Counted from the first letter of the stretch, positions 43,231-52,121 are shown. The stretch: 64,000 nt of DNA from Clostridia bacterium (GCA_910576205.1 CAJTHL010000006.1:40432-104431), one strand, 5' to 3'. A program made the numbers and translations. The notes: a model not told the origin generated them from the letters alone.

Positions 43231-43304
43231 TCGATGCGACAGGATTTGAACCTGCGACCTCTGCGTCCCGAACGCAGCGCTCTACCAAGCTGAGCCACGC
43301 ATCG
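43231..43304 (-). tRNA. tRNA-Pro(CGG)
   Basis: A 74-nt cloverleaf read on the minus strand. Acceptor arm CGATGCG pairs with CGCATCG, D-stem is GCTC/GAGC, anticodon stem CTGCG/CGCAG encloses loop TTCGGGA (anticodon CGG), and T-stem GCAGG/CCTGT encloses TTCAAAT. The discriminator is A and CCA is not encoded. The 5' C is typical of tRNA-Pro. Its 3' end faces the AT-rich accessory patch, a common integration arrangement. Confidence 0.95.
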
Positions 43305-43414
43305 CTTTGCCGGCGTCCGCCGCCAGCATAGATAATATTAACATAGCTTTTCCTATTTGTCCAGCACTTTTTTCCGGTTCTGATATAGTTTATTCACATC
43401 GTTTCCCGCCTGTT

Positions 43415-44665
43415 TTACATGGAAGAATAGTTCCAGGTGTAGGAAAAAATATGCGCCCCGATAATCAGTCCGCTCAGAGCCGGGTTATTGTTGTGGGTGC
43501 GGAAAAAGACCCGGTTGCCCACGTTGGATTCCCCCGCGATGGCGCGGCGGGCCGCCTCATAGCAGGAATCGGTTACCTGCCCCAGGCCTTCCGTGAGCAT
43601 CAGATCAAAACGCCCGGAGGTCACCGGTGAAAACTGGCCGCTGGCACGGATAACGCTCATAATGTCATTCTGGGCAAACCTGGGATCCCGTATGCGGTTC
43701 ATGACTACAGCGCCCACCGCAAGCTGTCCGGCCAGCCCCTGGTTGCCTGCCTCACAGTAAATCAGCACAGCAAGAGCCGTCACTTCCTCCTCGGACGCCC
43801 CATAGGCCCCATACTGGACATTTTCCTGATCGGAGGTCTGTTCGCCTGTCACCTCTCCAAGGGAGTTATTGATCTCCGCCAGCTTGGCCGCCTCGATCTG
43901 CGCCTCAATGCGTTTCTTTTCCTTAATTAATTCCTCCAGCACTTCTTTCTGGTTGGCCAGATCATTTTCCTTTCCGTCGATCTCCGCCTGGGCATTGGCA
44001 ATGGCGTTTACCTGGCTGCTGATCTTACCCCTGGTGCTGTTGGCAAGGTTCTGCACTTCCTTTTGTTTCTCTGTCACCTGGACATGCAGCTCGTCCAGGG
44101 CTTCCTTCTCTCCCTGAAGCTGAACCTCCTTGTCTGCTATGGCATCCTTGGTGGCTATGTACTCATCCATCTTTTCCTTGTCATACTGGGCCAGGCTTGC
44201 CACGTTGTTTGCCCTGGTAAGCGCCTCGGCAAAGCTGCCCTCCACAAGGAGAAGTTCAAAAAATCCGGCTTGAGGGTTTTCGTACATATACTGGATCCGG
44301 GCCTTCATATCCTCGTACTGCTTCTCCGCCACAGCCTGGGCTTCCTTAAGCTCCTGCTGGGTTTTTTCAATCTCCGCCTGCTTTTCCGTAATCTGGTTTT
44401 CCAGATCCTCAATCTGTGCGGAAATACTGCTGTACTGCTTGTTGAGATCCGAGAGATAATTCTCCATTTCCTTTTTGGCCTGCTCAAGCTTCTTCTGCTT
44501 TTCCTCCTGCTCGTCCAGCTCCTGCTCCGTCTGTTCGATCTGCTCACGCTGCTGGTCGATCTGGTTGTCAATCTGCTCAGTGGCAAAGCCGGTAATGCTC
44601 AAAGTTCCCGCCAGAAGCAGACTTAAAAATCCATATATAATTTTTCGCCCCTGCCGTTTTCTCAT
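43415..44665 (-). CDS. Coiled-coil (PcsB-like) cell wall hydrolase with SleB/CwlJ domain
   Basis: A 416-residue exported protein: signal peptide (about 1-29), long coiled coil (30-270) with KQYEDMKARIQYMYEN at 115-130, a short linker, and a C-terminal Hydrolase_2 (SleB/CwlJ) domain (LAVLIYCEAGNQGLAGQLAV, VVMNRIRDPRFAQND, VGNRVFFRTHN). The domain is a peptidoglycan lytic or amidase-type hydrolase; its catalytic Glu is in the YCEA segment. The coiled coil closely resembles that of the M23 peptidase encoded at 13178-14491. The start at 44665 follows AAGGGG; an in-frame codon at 44755 overlaps trmL and is rejected. It may serve vegetative wall remodelling or germination. Confidence 0.87.
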   Translation of the reverse strand: MRKRQGRKIIYGFLSLLLAGTLSITGFATEQIDNQIDQQREQIEQTEQELDEQEEKQKKLEQAKKEMENYLSDLNKQYSSISAQIEDLENQITEKQAEIEKTQQELKEAQAVAEKQYEDMKARIQYMYENPQAGFFELLLVEGSFAEALTRANNVASLAQYDKEKMDEYIATKDAIADKEVQLQGEKEALDELHVQVTEKQKEVQNLANSTRGKISSQVNAIANAQAEIDGKENDLANQKEVLEELIKEKKRIEAQIEAAKLAEINNSLGEVTGEQTSDQENVQYGAYGASEEEVTALAVLIYCEAGNQGLAGQLAVGAVVMNRIRDPRFAQNDIMSVIRASGQFSPVTSGRFDLMLTEGLGQVTDSCYEAARRAIAGESNVGNRVFFRTHNNNPALSGLIIGAHIFSYTWNYSSM

Positions 44666-44739
44666 AAGTAACCCCTTCTTCTCTCCATCCTGTTTTGCAT
44701 TGTCCCCAAAGGGCTTTCTCCGTTGGCTATCAAGCCTCT

Positions 44740-45243
44740 TCAGAGCGCATCCCACGTATATCCTGTTAACTCCCCTGTCCGTTTCAGCCCTTTAAATCCA
44801 TGCTGACGCAGGGCTTCATACAATACAATCGCCGTGGAATTTGACAGGTTTAAGGACCGGGTGTCCCCCAGCATGGGAATGCGCATGGCCGCCTCAGGAT
44901 ATTTCACAAGAATTTCCTCCGGAATGCCTCCGCTTTCCTTCCCAAACATCAGGTAAGCGTCCTCCTCAAACTCCACATCCGAGTAAACCCGCCTGCCCTT
45001 GGTGGTGGCCATGTAAAGCTTTGCCCCCGGATTCTTCTCCAGAAAATCTTCAAAGTCTTTATACACCGTCACATCCAGGGAGGCCCAGTAATCCATGCCC
45101 GCCCGCTTCAAAGCCCTCTCGCTTAATGAAAATCCAAGAGGCTCTATAAGATGCAGGCTGGTGCCTGTGGCCGCGCAGGTGCGGCCGATATTTCCTGTAT
45201 TGGCCGGAATCTCCGGCTCCAGTAACACAATATGAAACGCCAC
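44740..45243 (-). CDS. trmL: tRNA (cytidine(34)-2'-O)-methyltransferase TrmL
   Basis: A 167-residue minimal SPOUT methyltransferase. It starts HIVLLEPEIPANTGNIGRTC (motif 1), has LMFGKESGGIPEE (motif 2) and IPMLGDTRSLNLSNSTAIVL (motif 3, trefoil knot). It methylates the wobble nucleotide of tRNA-Leu isoacceptors. It lies 3 nt after the aminotransferase gene in the same operon. No odd residues are seen. Confidence 0.93.
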   Translation of the reverse strand: MAFHIVLLEPEIPANTGNIGRTCAATGTSLHLIEPLGFSLSERALKRAGMDYWASLDVTVYKDFEDFLEKNPGAKLYMATTKGRRVYSDVEFEEDAYLMFGKESGGIPEEILVKYPEAAMRIPMLGDTRSLNLSNSTAIVLYEALRQHGFKGLKRTGELTGYTWDAL

Positions 45244-45246
45244 AGC

Positions 45247-46431
45247 CTACGCCTGTCCTTTCCCCTGCTCTGCCCGGAGCTTCTCCACAAACCGGGCCAG
45301 CCGTTCAATGGCCCGCTTCAAATCCTCCAGGGAATACGCGTAGGAAATCCTGAGAAATCCCTCTCCGCAGGCTCCAAATGCCGTCCCCGGCACCACGGCC
45401 ACTTTCTCCTCCGCCAGAAACCGGCTGGCAAAATCCTCGGAGGTCATGCCAAATTCCCGGATACTGGGAAATACATAGAATGCCCCGAAAGGCTCAAAAC
45501 AGCTTAGGCCTATCTCCTTAAACACATGCATGAGGTAACGCCTTCTCTGGTCATAGGCCTCCCGCATGCGGGCCACATCCTCATCTCCGTTTCGCAGAGC
45601 TTCCACAGCCGCATACTGGCTGTTAGTGGGCGCGCACATAATGGCATACTGGTGGATTTTCAGCATTTGCTTGATAATCCCGGCGGGACCGCAGGCATAG
45701 CCCAGACGCCAGCCTGTCATGGCGTAGGCTTTGGAAAATCCGTTAATTACAATGGTCCGCTCCTGCATTCCCGGAATACAGGCAATGGACACATGCTCCC
45801 CCTTATAGCTCAACTCCGAATAGATCTCGTCGGAGATTACAAAAATATCCTTCTCAATTACGACTTTCGCGATGGCCTCCAGATCCTCCCGCTCCAGGAT
45901 CGCTCCCGTGGGATTGTTGGGGAAGGGAAGCACCAGGATCTTCGTCCTGTCCGTCACCGCCTCCTCCACCTGCCGGGCTGTCAGACGGAAATCATGCTCC
46001 TCCTTCAGCTCCAGAATTACCGGCGTGCCGCCTGCCAGTATGGTGCAGGGCTCGTAGGACACGTAGCTTGGCTGGGGAATCAGCACTTCCTCCCCGGGAT
46101 TCAGCATGGCGCGAAGAGCCATGTCAATAGCCTCGCTTCCCCCCACCGTCACAATGATCTCTGTATTGGAATCATAGGTCAAGGAGAGTTTTCGCTGCAT
46201 ATACCGGGCGATCTCCTCCTTCAGCTCCTTAAGGCCTGCGTTTGAGGTATAAAAGGTACGTCCCCGCTCCAGAGAGTAGATGCCCTCCTCCCGGATATGC
46301 CAGGGAGTATCAAAATCCGGTTCGCCCACACCCAGGGAAATCGCGTCCTTCATCTCGCTTACCAGGTCGAAGAATTTACGGATGCCAGAGGGGGGGATTG
46401 CCGTTACTTTTTCTGCTAATGGATTTCTCAA
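45247..46431 (-). CDS. Class I/II PLP-dependent aminotransferase
   Basis: A 394-residue fold-type I aminotransferase. Key parts are VGEPDFDTPWHI, TVGGSEAIDMALRAML, PFPNNPTGAI, SDEIYSEL (Asp and Tyr of the PLP pocket), INGFSKAYAMTGWRLGY (Schiff-base Lys in SKAYAMTG), and the substrate Arg near the C-terminus (LRISYA). It belongs to the aspartate/aromatic or N-acetyl-diaminopimelate aminotransferase group (PatA-like); the exact amino acid is unknown. It starts with TTG at 46431 overlapping the stop of the Lrp-type regulator gene (TTGA), so the two are translationally coupled and probably functionally linked. Confidence 0.9.
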   Translation of the reverse strand: MRNPLAEKVTAIPPSGIRKFFDLVSEMKDAISLGVGEPDFDTPWHIREEGIYSLERGRTFYTSNAGLKELKEEIARYMQRKLSLTYDSNTEIIVTVGGSEAIDMALRAMLNPGEEVLIPQPSYVSYEPCTILAGGTPVILELKEEHDFRLTARQVEEAVTDRTKILVLPFPNNPTGAILEREDLEAIAKVVIEKDIFVISDEIYSELSYKGEHVSIACIPGMQERTIVINGFSKAYAMTGWRLGYACGPAGIIKQMLKIHQYAIMCAPTNSQYAAVEALRNGDEDVARMREAYDQRRRYLMHVFKEIGLSCFEPFGAFYVFPSIREFGMTSEDFASRFLAEEKVAVVPGTAFGACGEGFLRISYAYSLEDLKRAIERLARFVEKLRAEQGKGQA

Positions 46432-46910
46432 GGCGTCACCAACATCCTTTCATCTTTAGTTTCTCCCACCATGATGGAGCCATGATCCTTGTATTTCTTC
46501 AACACAAAATGGGTTGCTGTGCTGAGCACAGAATCCAGAGGAGAGAGCTTGTCGGAGACAAACTGGGCCACGTCCCGCATGGTCTTACCCTCAATCATCA
46601 CCATAAAGTCAAAACCGCCGGAAATGAGATACACGCTGTCCACCTCCGCGTAGTTGTAAATGCGTTCCGCCACCTTGTCAAAGCCAAGACCTCTCTGAGG
46701 CGTCACCTTCACCTCAATTAGGGCCGTAAGCTTCTCCTCGCTGGTCTTATCCCAGTCGATCAGCGTGTGATACCCGCAGATAATGTGCTCCTTCTCCATC
46801 TCCGCGACCTCATTTGCCACAGACGCCTGATCCATGCCAAGAAGGACTGCCAGCTCTTTTAAATCAATCCGGCTGTTTTTCTCAATAAACGTCAGAATCT
46901 TTTCTCTCAT
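46428..46910 (-). CDS. Lrp/AsnC-family transcriptional regulator
   Basis: A 160-residue regulator. The N-terminal winged HTH (about 1-60; NSRIDLKELAVLLGMDQASVANEVAEME) is followed by an AsnC_trans_reg/RAM domain (about 66-150; TALIEVKVTPQRG, GFDFMVMIEG). It senses an amino acid and controls its metabolism. Coupling by 4-nt overlap to the aminotransferase suggests that gene is a target. It is the first gene of Lrp-aminotransferase-trmL. Confidence 0.92.
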   Translation of the reverse strand: MREKILTFIEKNSRIDLKELAVLLGMDQASVANEVAEMEKEHIICGYHTLIDWDKTSEEKLTALIEVKVTPQRGLGFDKVAERIYNYAEVDSVYLISGGFDFMVMIEGKTMRDVAQFVSDKLSPLDSVLSTATHFVLKKYKDHGSIMVGETKDERMLVTP

Positions 46911-46956
46911 AATTTCGCTCCTCTTTCAAACGACACCGTTTTCCCCATCCATTTAA

Positions 46957-47943
46957 TTACCCATATATTTTATACAATTCATCCGTCCTGGGCCGTTCCA
47001 GAAAGGCCTCCTCCTCCCCGTTCAGAACACGCTTTGCCTTTCCTGCCACTGCCTTTCCGATAACCGCCGCCGGGATTCCCGCCTTTTTCAAAGCTCTTAC
47101 CAGATCATGGCCCCTGTCCGCGGCCATCAGCATACTCCCGCTGGAAATAAGGTAATAGGGATTCAGCCCCAGATATTCACAGATCTCAATGGTCTCCTGG
47201 CGGAAGGGGATAGCCTTCAAATCAATCTCAAGGCCGATGCCGGAAGCTTCCGCAATCTCCCAGAGAGCTCCGTAAATGCCGCCCTCCGTCACATCGTGCA
47301 TGGCGCTCACTCCCTGCTCCACCGCAATGGCCGCCTCTGGCAACACGGAAATCCAGGCGTCAAACCCCTTTGCCGTCTCCACAAAATCCCTGGAAAAGCG
47401 TTCCAGCAGTTCCTTTTCCTTTTCCTTGGCGATAATGGATGTGCCCTCAATTCCCAGCCACTTGGTTACCAGAATATCCTGCCCCGGCTTTGCCCCGGCG
47501 GTTGTGACCAAGTGTCCTTTCTTTACCTTTCCCACGCCGGCCACGCTGATAACAGGCTGGTTTACTGCCTGCGTGACCTCTGTGTGGCCTCCCATCACCT
47601 GCACGTGAAACCGCTCGCAGACAGCCTCCACCTGGGCCATCATTTCCCGGATGTCCGCCTCCTGAATGCTCTCCGGAAGCAATACTGTCAGCATCACGCC
47701 CACCGGCTCCGCCCCGCTGCTGGCCAGGTCATTGGCGGTAATCTGAATGGCCAGCTTGCCGATATCTTTAGCCGTTCCCGTAATAGGGTCCGTGGAAATC
47801 ACAAAAACCTCATCGGGGGCCAGCTCCATGGCCGCGCAGTCCTCCCCGACCCCCGGCCCTAAGAGCACCTCCGACCGTATTGTGCGGATTTGTTTAAACA
47901 CAGACCGCTTCAATATGGTCTCCGATACTTTTCCTATTTTCAT
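46957..47943 (-). CDS. AIR synthase-related (HypE/PurM/ThiL-like) protein
   Basis: A 328-residue ATP-binding protein of the AIR-synthase superfamily. It has GPGVGEDCAAMEL near residue 32, DPITGTAKDIGKLAIQITANDLASSGAEP, MGGHTEVT, and HDVTEGGIYGALWEIAEASG. This matches stand-alone HypE-like homologues common in Clostridia near membrane or wall genes. The C-terminal Cys motif of true HypE is absent, so hydrogenase maturation is unlikely. The reaction is unknown. The start at 47943 follows GGGAG by 8 nt. It lies 26 nt after the VanW-domain gene. Confidence 0.8.
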   Translation of the reverse strand: MKIGKVSETILKRSVFKQIRTIRSEVLLGPGVGEDCAAMELAPDEVFVISTDPITGTAKDIGKLAIQITANDLASSGAEPVGVMLTVLLPESIQEADIREMMAQVEAVCERFHVQVMGGHTEVTQAVNQPVISVAGVGKVKKGHLVTTAGAKPGQDILVTKWLGIEGTSIIAKEKEKELLERFSRDFVETAKGFDAWISVLPEAAIAVEQGVSAMHDVTEGGIYGALWEIAEASGIGLEIDLKAIPFRQETIEICEYLGLNPYYLISSGSMLMAADRGHDLVRALKKAGIPAAVIGKAVAGKAKRVLNGEEEAFLERPRTDELYKIYG

Positions 47944-47969
47944 TTTCCATTCTCCCATCAGGCCCCTGT

Positions 47970-49418
47970 CTACGCAGCCGGGGGCGGCGGCATCCGCGCC
48001 ACGCAGGAGGCCAGCACTGCCTGCACGGTGGCCTCATCCTGGGTGGCGATGGCCGCCTGCAGCTCCGCGGAAAGCGCCGGGTCTCCCGCCACACCCACGG
48101 TAATCAGCTTGGGAGAAGCCGCGTAAGAGCTCTTGTTCACCCTTTCCTTGCTGACTTCCACACCGTTCTCATACACATGCTTGTAGAGTTCCGCAACCAC
48201 GCCTCTGTGGCCTACGTCCACCATATAGTATCCGATGCCCTGACCGCCGTCCGCCACGATCTGGACGCCTGCCTCCTGGGTGCTTAAGGTTGTGCTGGTA
48301 AATTCCACTTTCCGGCTGGCCGGACGTGTCTCCTCCCCGTAAATGGTAAAGGTTACCTGTTTATTGCTGACGCCTGCCTCAATATAGATAGGGGCGTCCG
48401 TACTGTTGGCAAATTTGAAGTCTTTCCAGTTGCCCGCTATGGCCGCGTCTGCCGAAGGATCCACATAGGTCACGGTCATGGAATGGGGCGCCCGCTCCAC
48501 CACCTCAAGTTCGGCCCTTAAGACCGCGTTGTACAAGGTTGTGGAAACCTGGCAGACACCGCCGCCCACGCCGTCCACAACTCTTCCGTTCACGTAAGTA
48601 CCCGCCGCCTCATAGCCGTTTTGCGTAGTATAGGGGCTTGTGGTATCCCGGACAGAAAGCACGTCCCCGGGATAGAGAACCGTACCGTTAATAAGTCGCG
48701 CTCCGTTTGACACGTTCTGAATCCGGTTGGCGTTGGAGCTGGTAAGGCTGGTGGTAAAGGTTCCAAGAACATCCTGCACCTTTCTAAGCTCTTCCTCCGT
48801 CCCTCTGGGATACTCCACCTGGGCAGGCAGCGCCACAACGCCGTCCTCCTTGGCCCACTCCTGTTCCATATACTCCAGAACGGCTCTCTTAGAGCCTTCC
48901 ACATCCAGTTTTACCCCTGTGCTTCCGGGCGTAATGCTAAAAGACCCGTTGCTGCGGCTAAGGCCCGCGTCCTCGGCGTCCACGTCAAATTTTACGCACT
49001 CCTCCTCAACCACCTGGGAAACCTTGTTTTTGTCTACTGTCCAGGTAAGCTCCAGGGTTTTCCCGCTGTTTTCCAGCTCTTTTTTCTCCTTGAAGCGCTT
49101 GATAATGTCGCCGCTCTTCCCAATGCCCAGAGCTTCCTCAACGATATGGGTATTGGCGCACTGGAGCCCCAGATCCCCAAGCTTAACGGGAACCTCGTGT
49201 TCCTCCACCTGAAGGGTCAGTGTTTTCTCCCCCAGGGTGGCGGCATATTCCGCAAGCGCCGCCTCGGCCTCCTCCTTCGTCATGCCCGACACATCCACCT
49301 CGTCCAGATAAACCTTATCGTGAATGGTCGCTCCCTCTTTTGCCTCCGTCCGGATACCCATGCCCAGAAACAGGATACAGCAAAGTGTCAGGCTTTGCAG
49401 CCACAGGTTTTTTTTCAT
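47970..49418 (-). CDS. VanW family protein with PG-binding-4 domain
   Basis: A 482-residue exported protein: signal peptide (1-26), a putative peptidoglycan-binding domain (PG_binding_4-type; KTLTLQVEEHEVPVKLGDLG and surroundings, about 30-200), then the VanW domain. VanW signatures are RIQNVSNGARLINGTVLYPG, GVGGGVCQVSTTLYNAVLRA and VERAPHSMTVTYVDPSADAA. A C-terminal extension with a Pro/Ala tail completes it. It is presumed to act in the cell wall; VanW's biochemical role is not established. A good GGAGAG site precedes ATG. It heads a two-gene unit with the AIR-synthase-like gene. Confidence 0.9.
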   Translation of the reverse strand: MKKNLWLQSLTLCCILFLGMGIRTEAKEGATIHDKVYLDEVDVSGMTKEEAEAALAEYAATLGEKTLTLQVEEHEVPVKLGDLGLQCANTHIVEEALGIGKSGDIIKRFKEKKELENSGKTLELTWTVDKNKVSQVVEEECVKFDVDAEDAGLSRSNGSFSITPGSTGVKLDVEGSKRAVLEYMEQEWAKEDGVVALPAQVEYPRGTEEELRKVQDVLGTFTTSLTSSNANRIQNVSNGARLINGTVLYPGDVLSVRDTTSPYTTQNGYEAAGTYVNGRVVDGVGGGVCQVSTTLYNAVLRAELEVVERAPHSMTVTYVDPSADAAIAGNWKDFKFANSTDAPIYIEAGVSNKQVTFTIYGEETRPASRKVEFTSTTLSTQEAGVQIVADGGQGIGYYMVDVGHRGVVAELYKHVYENGVEVSKERVNKSSYAASPKLITVGVAGDPALSAELQAAIATQDEATVQAVLASCVARMPPPPAA

Positions 49419-49460
49419 ATAATCCTCTCCTTAAAAATATATGCCCTTTTTACTCCCGAA

Positions 49461-49562
49461 TCAGAATGCGTACAGCAGCAAAGGGATCACCATCGCTAAA
49501 ATAATTACCGCTATAATAATGGTAGATATGATTTTCCTTGTTTTCCTGTCGTAGAAATTCAT
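49461..49562 (-). CDS. 33-residue membrane microprotein
   Basis: A tiny protein with a basic start (MNFYDRKTRKI) and one hydrophobic helix of about 20 residues (STIIIAVIILAMVIPLLLY). GGGAGG lies about 7 nt before ATG (49562). It occupies the gap between the exonuclease gene and the VanW gene, all leftward. Similar microproteins accompany VanW/exonuclease loci in Lachnospiraceae as I recall, but no function is known. It is supported by the ribosome site and clean basic-plus-helix design. Confidence 0.65.
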   Translation of the reverse strand: MNFYDRKTRKIISTIIIAVIILAMVIPLLLYAF

Positions 49563-49596
49563 TTTGTCCTCCCTTCCCATTTTCCGGAGCGGCGCC

Positions 49597-50322
49597 TCAG
49601 AAACCTGGACGCTGAATTCTTCCATGTTCCAGAATAATCCGGTCAATGATGCGGGAAGCTTCGTTCTTTGTCAGCCCCTCCACCCGTACCGGCAACTCTA
49701 TTTTATGATATTTTAGCAAATCATTCAAGTACCCTTTTTGTGCAGGGGTAATGGAATTTTGTTTTTTTGCCTGATAAACGAGAGGAACCGGGGCAAAAAG
49801 CTCCCCGGGGCTGTCTGGAAATTCTCCCCGAAGCCGCTCATATACGCTCCTGGCGGATCTGGCGTCGTCTGCGGCCCGGTGTCTGCGCTCCTGGAAAATA
49901 CGGTAATAATTGCAAAGACTTTCCAGGCTCCGGCTGGCCAGATCCGGCAAAAGCTTCCGGGCAATCTTCAGCGTATCCACCCCTGTCTTCTCAAAGGAAA
50001 GCTTCTGGTTAACCGCCGCCTGTTTCACAAAGCCGTAGTCAAACAGGATATTGTGTCCCAGTATGGGCAGATCCTGGCAGAATTCCACAAGACGCTCCAC
50101 CGCCTGCTTATAGTCCATGCCTGCGGCCGCCATCTCATTGGTAATTCCCGTCAGCTCCCGAATGCGGGGAGACACCTCGCGTTCCGGGTTCACCAGAGTA
50201 GAAAAAACCTGTGCCTCCTCCCCCCCAACGATCTTTACCGCACCGATTTCCAGAATCCTGTCCTGGGAGGGATTCAACCCTGTAGTCTCCAGGTCCAGCG
50301 CCACATATGTGTGCATCATCAC
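49597..50322 (-). CDS. DEDDh 3'-5' exonuclease (PolC/DnaQ-like)
   Basis: A 241-residue exonuclease. Exo I is VALDLETTGLNP, Exo II lies in LGHNILFDYGF, and Exo III is HRAADDARSARSVYERL, giving the DEDDh set. The C-terminal 70 residues (SITPAQKGYLNDLLKYHKIE) form a small helical domain seen in Clostridial stand-alone homologues. It may act in proofreading, repair or RNA trimming. It starts with GTG or the adjacent ATG, overlapping the radical-SAM gene's stop, so it is translationally coupled to it. Confidence 0.87.
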   Translation of the reverse strand: MMMHTYVALDLETTGLNPSQDRILEIGAVKIVGGEEAQVFSTLVNPEREVSPRIRELTGITNEMAAAGMDYKQAVERLVEFCQDLPILGHNILFDYGFVKQAAVNQKLSFEKTGVDTLKIARKLLPDLASRSLESLCNYYRIFQERRHRAADDARSARSVYERLRGEFPDSPGELFAPVPLVYQAKKQNSITPAQKGYLNDLLKYHKIELPVRVEGLTKNEASRIIDRIILEHGRIQRPGF

Positions 50323-52112
50323 ATTTTTACCTCTGTCCTTTCAGCCGCCCTTGTCAGCGGGTTACGCCTCCCGTAGTCAAATATCCAGAACCGGGGACCG
50401 CATTTCCTGCCCTCCCGGAAATGTCCCACCTCCACATGCCTGTCTTTTCCGAAACGCTTCTGAATCTCCCGGATTTCCTCTCTGTAAGGGGAAAGATCGC
50501 CTGCGAAGGCCGGCCTGCTTTTCGCCTTTTCCCGCAGATAATAGTCCGCTGTCAGAAGTTCCCGGAAACGCTCTTTGTTCGTTTCCATTTTTTCACTTAT
50601 AAAGTCCAGAAGTATCTCATATCTTCTGGCCCTGCTGTGTTGTATTTTGAAAAAGCCCTGCTCCTGGTAATAATCTGCCAGCTCCCGGTAAAAGGAGAAC
50701 GCGGAAGGCCACAGCGGCACAAGCTTTGAAAGCGTCAGGGAAAACTGGCCGCTGTTATAGTAGATCTCAGCCATATGTTCGACGCTTTTCAGCAGCGTCA
50801 GCTCCCCATAGGACAGCCAGGCGGTGGAAAGCACCTCGTAGGGCGGCTTTTCCCGGTACAAAATCCCGTATTCCGAAGCATTCCGGTGCATCCTTGAGCC
50901 CTTAAGGACCTTCAGAAAGCCAAGCTGAAGCTGCTCCGGCTCCAGGGCATAGACCGCGTCAAAGGATTCCGCAAAACTCTCCAGGCCTTCATAGGGAAGC
51001 CCGGCAATCAGATCCAGGTGCTGGTGAATATTCCCAAAGCCCTTAATCTCCCGCACCCGGCCCGCCGCCTTTGCAAAATCCATAGTCCGCCGGATTTCCT
51101 TAAGGGTTCTGGGGTTTACGGACTGCACCCCGGTTTCCAGCTGTATAAGCCCCGGCCGCATGCGCTTCATAAGGGCAAGCTGCGCGTCCGTCAGCAGATC
51201 CGCCCCGATTTCAAAATGAAAATTGGTGATACCATTGTCATGTTCCAAAAGATACGTCCATATTTCCAGCGCATGAGCCTCCTGGCAGTTAAATGTCCTG
51301 TCCACAAACTTCACCTGGGGCGCCTTTGCGTCCAGAAAGAAATCCAGTTCCCTCTTCACCTTGTCCATATCCCGGAAGCGGACGGTTTTCTCTATTGAAG
51401 AAAGGCAGTAGCTGCAGGAAAAGGGGCAGCCCCTGCTGGATTCATAGTATAAAATTTTATGGGAAAACCCGTTTTGTTCCGAATCCCTATTCGGCTGCCC
51501 GGCCGCATCCGGAATATCCCCCCGGGAGGGATCGGCAAATATATAGGGAAACGGAATTTTATCCAGATCCGGAAGATGTCTCTGGGGATTCACGAAAATT
51601 TCCTCCCCGTCCCGATACGCCACGCCTTCCAGCTCTTTCATCCCGCGACTTTTCCCGTCCTCATTTTCCTTTTGGACGGTTAATCCGGGCCCGGAGGGCT
51701 TAAGCCCCGCTTCCTGCCGGGAAAGATAGTATTCCAGCAGCCGGGGGAAGCTTTCCTCTCCCTCCCCCAGAAGCACGCCGGAAATGGCAGGATTTTCCTT
51801 AAGAATCCTGTCCGCGTCATAGGACACCTCCGGGCCGCCCACCCACACAGGCGTCTGGGGCATAATCTTGCGGCATTCGGCCGCCAGCTCCTTCACATAC
51901 TCCCAATTCCAGATATAGCAGGAGAAAAACAGCACATGGGGCTTCTGTCTATACAGCTCCTTAAGAATATCTTCCACATAATGGTTGATGGTAAACTCCG
52001 CAATCTCCACCGGGATGCCGCCTGCGGCGGCCGCGGCGCGCAGGCTGTACACCGCCAGATTGGAGTGGATGTATTTTGCGTTGATGGCTGTCAGCAGAAA
52101 TCTCATCCCCAT
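50319..52112 (-). CDS. B12-binding-domain radical SAM protein
   Basis: A 597-residue enzyme. The N-terminal cobalamin-binding-like Rossmann domain (about 1-150; TAINAKYIHSNLAVYSLRAA, VWVGGPEVSYDAD) is followed by a radical SAM barrel with SSRGCPFSCSYCLSS (C-x3-C-x2-C, [4Fe-4S]) at about residue 220-235. A C-terminal DUF4080-like part follows (YEVLSTAWLSYGELTLLKS). Such proteins do methylation or rearrangement chemistry; the substrate is unknown. AGGAG lies 6 nt before the ATG at 52112. It is coupled to the exonuclease and follows larB by 9 nt. Confidence 0.87.
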   Translation of the reverse strand: MGMRFLLTAINAKYIHSNLAVYSLRAAAAAGGIPVEIAEFTINHYVEDILKELYRQKPHVLFFSCYIWNWEYVKELAAECRKIMPQTPVWVGGPEVSYDADRILKENPAISGVLLGEGEESFPRLLEYYLSRQEAGLKPSGPGLTVQKENEDGKSRGMKELEGVAYRDGEEIFVNPQRHLPDLDKIPFPYIFADPSRGDIPDAAGQPNRDSEQNGFSHKILYYESSRGCPFSCSYCLSSIEKTVRFRDMDKVKRELDFFLDAKAPQVKFVDRTFNCQEAHALEIWTYLLEHDNGITNFHFEIGADLLTDAQLALMKRMRPGLIQLETGVQSVNPRTLKEIRRTMDFAKAAGRVREIKGFGNIHQHLDLIAGLPYEGLESFAESFDAVYALEPEQLQLGFLKVLKGSRMHRNASEYGILYREKPPYEVLSTAWLSYGELTLLKSVEHMAEIYYNSGQFSLTLSKLVPLWPSAFSFYRELADYYQEQGFFKIQHSRARRYEILLDFISEKMETNKERFRELLTADYYLREKAKSRPAFAGDLSPYREEIREIQKRFGKDRHVEVGHFREGRKCGPRFWIFDYGRRNPLTRAAERTEVKM

Positions 52113-52121
52113 ATGCCGCTC

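Noticed and set aside
46957..47943. Calling the AIR-synthase-like gene hypE
   Set aside because: The C-terminal Cys tail needed for hydrogenase CN ligand synthesis is absent and no other hyp gene is near.
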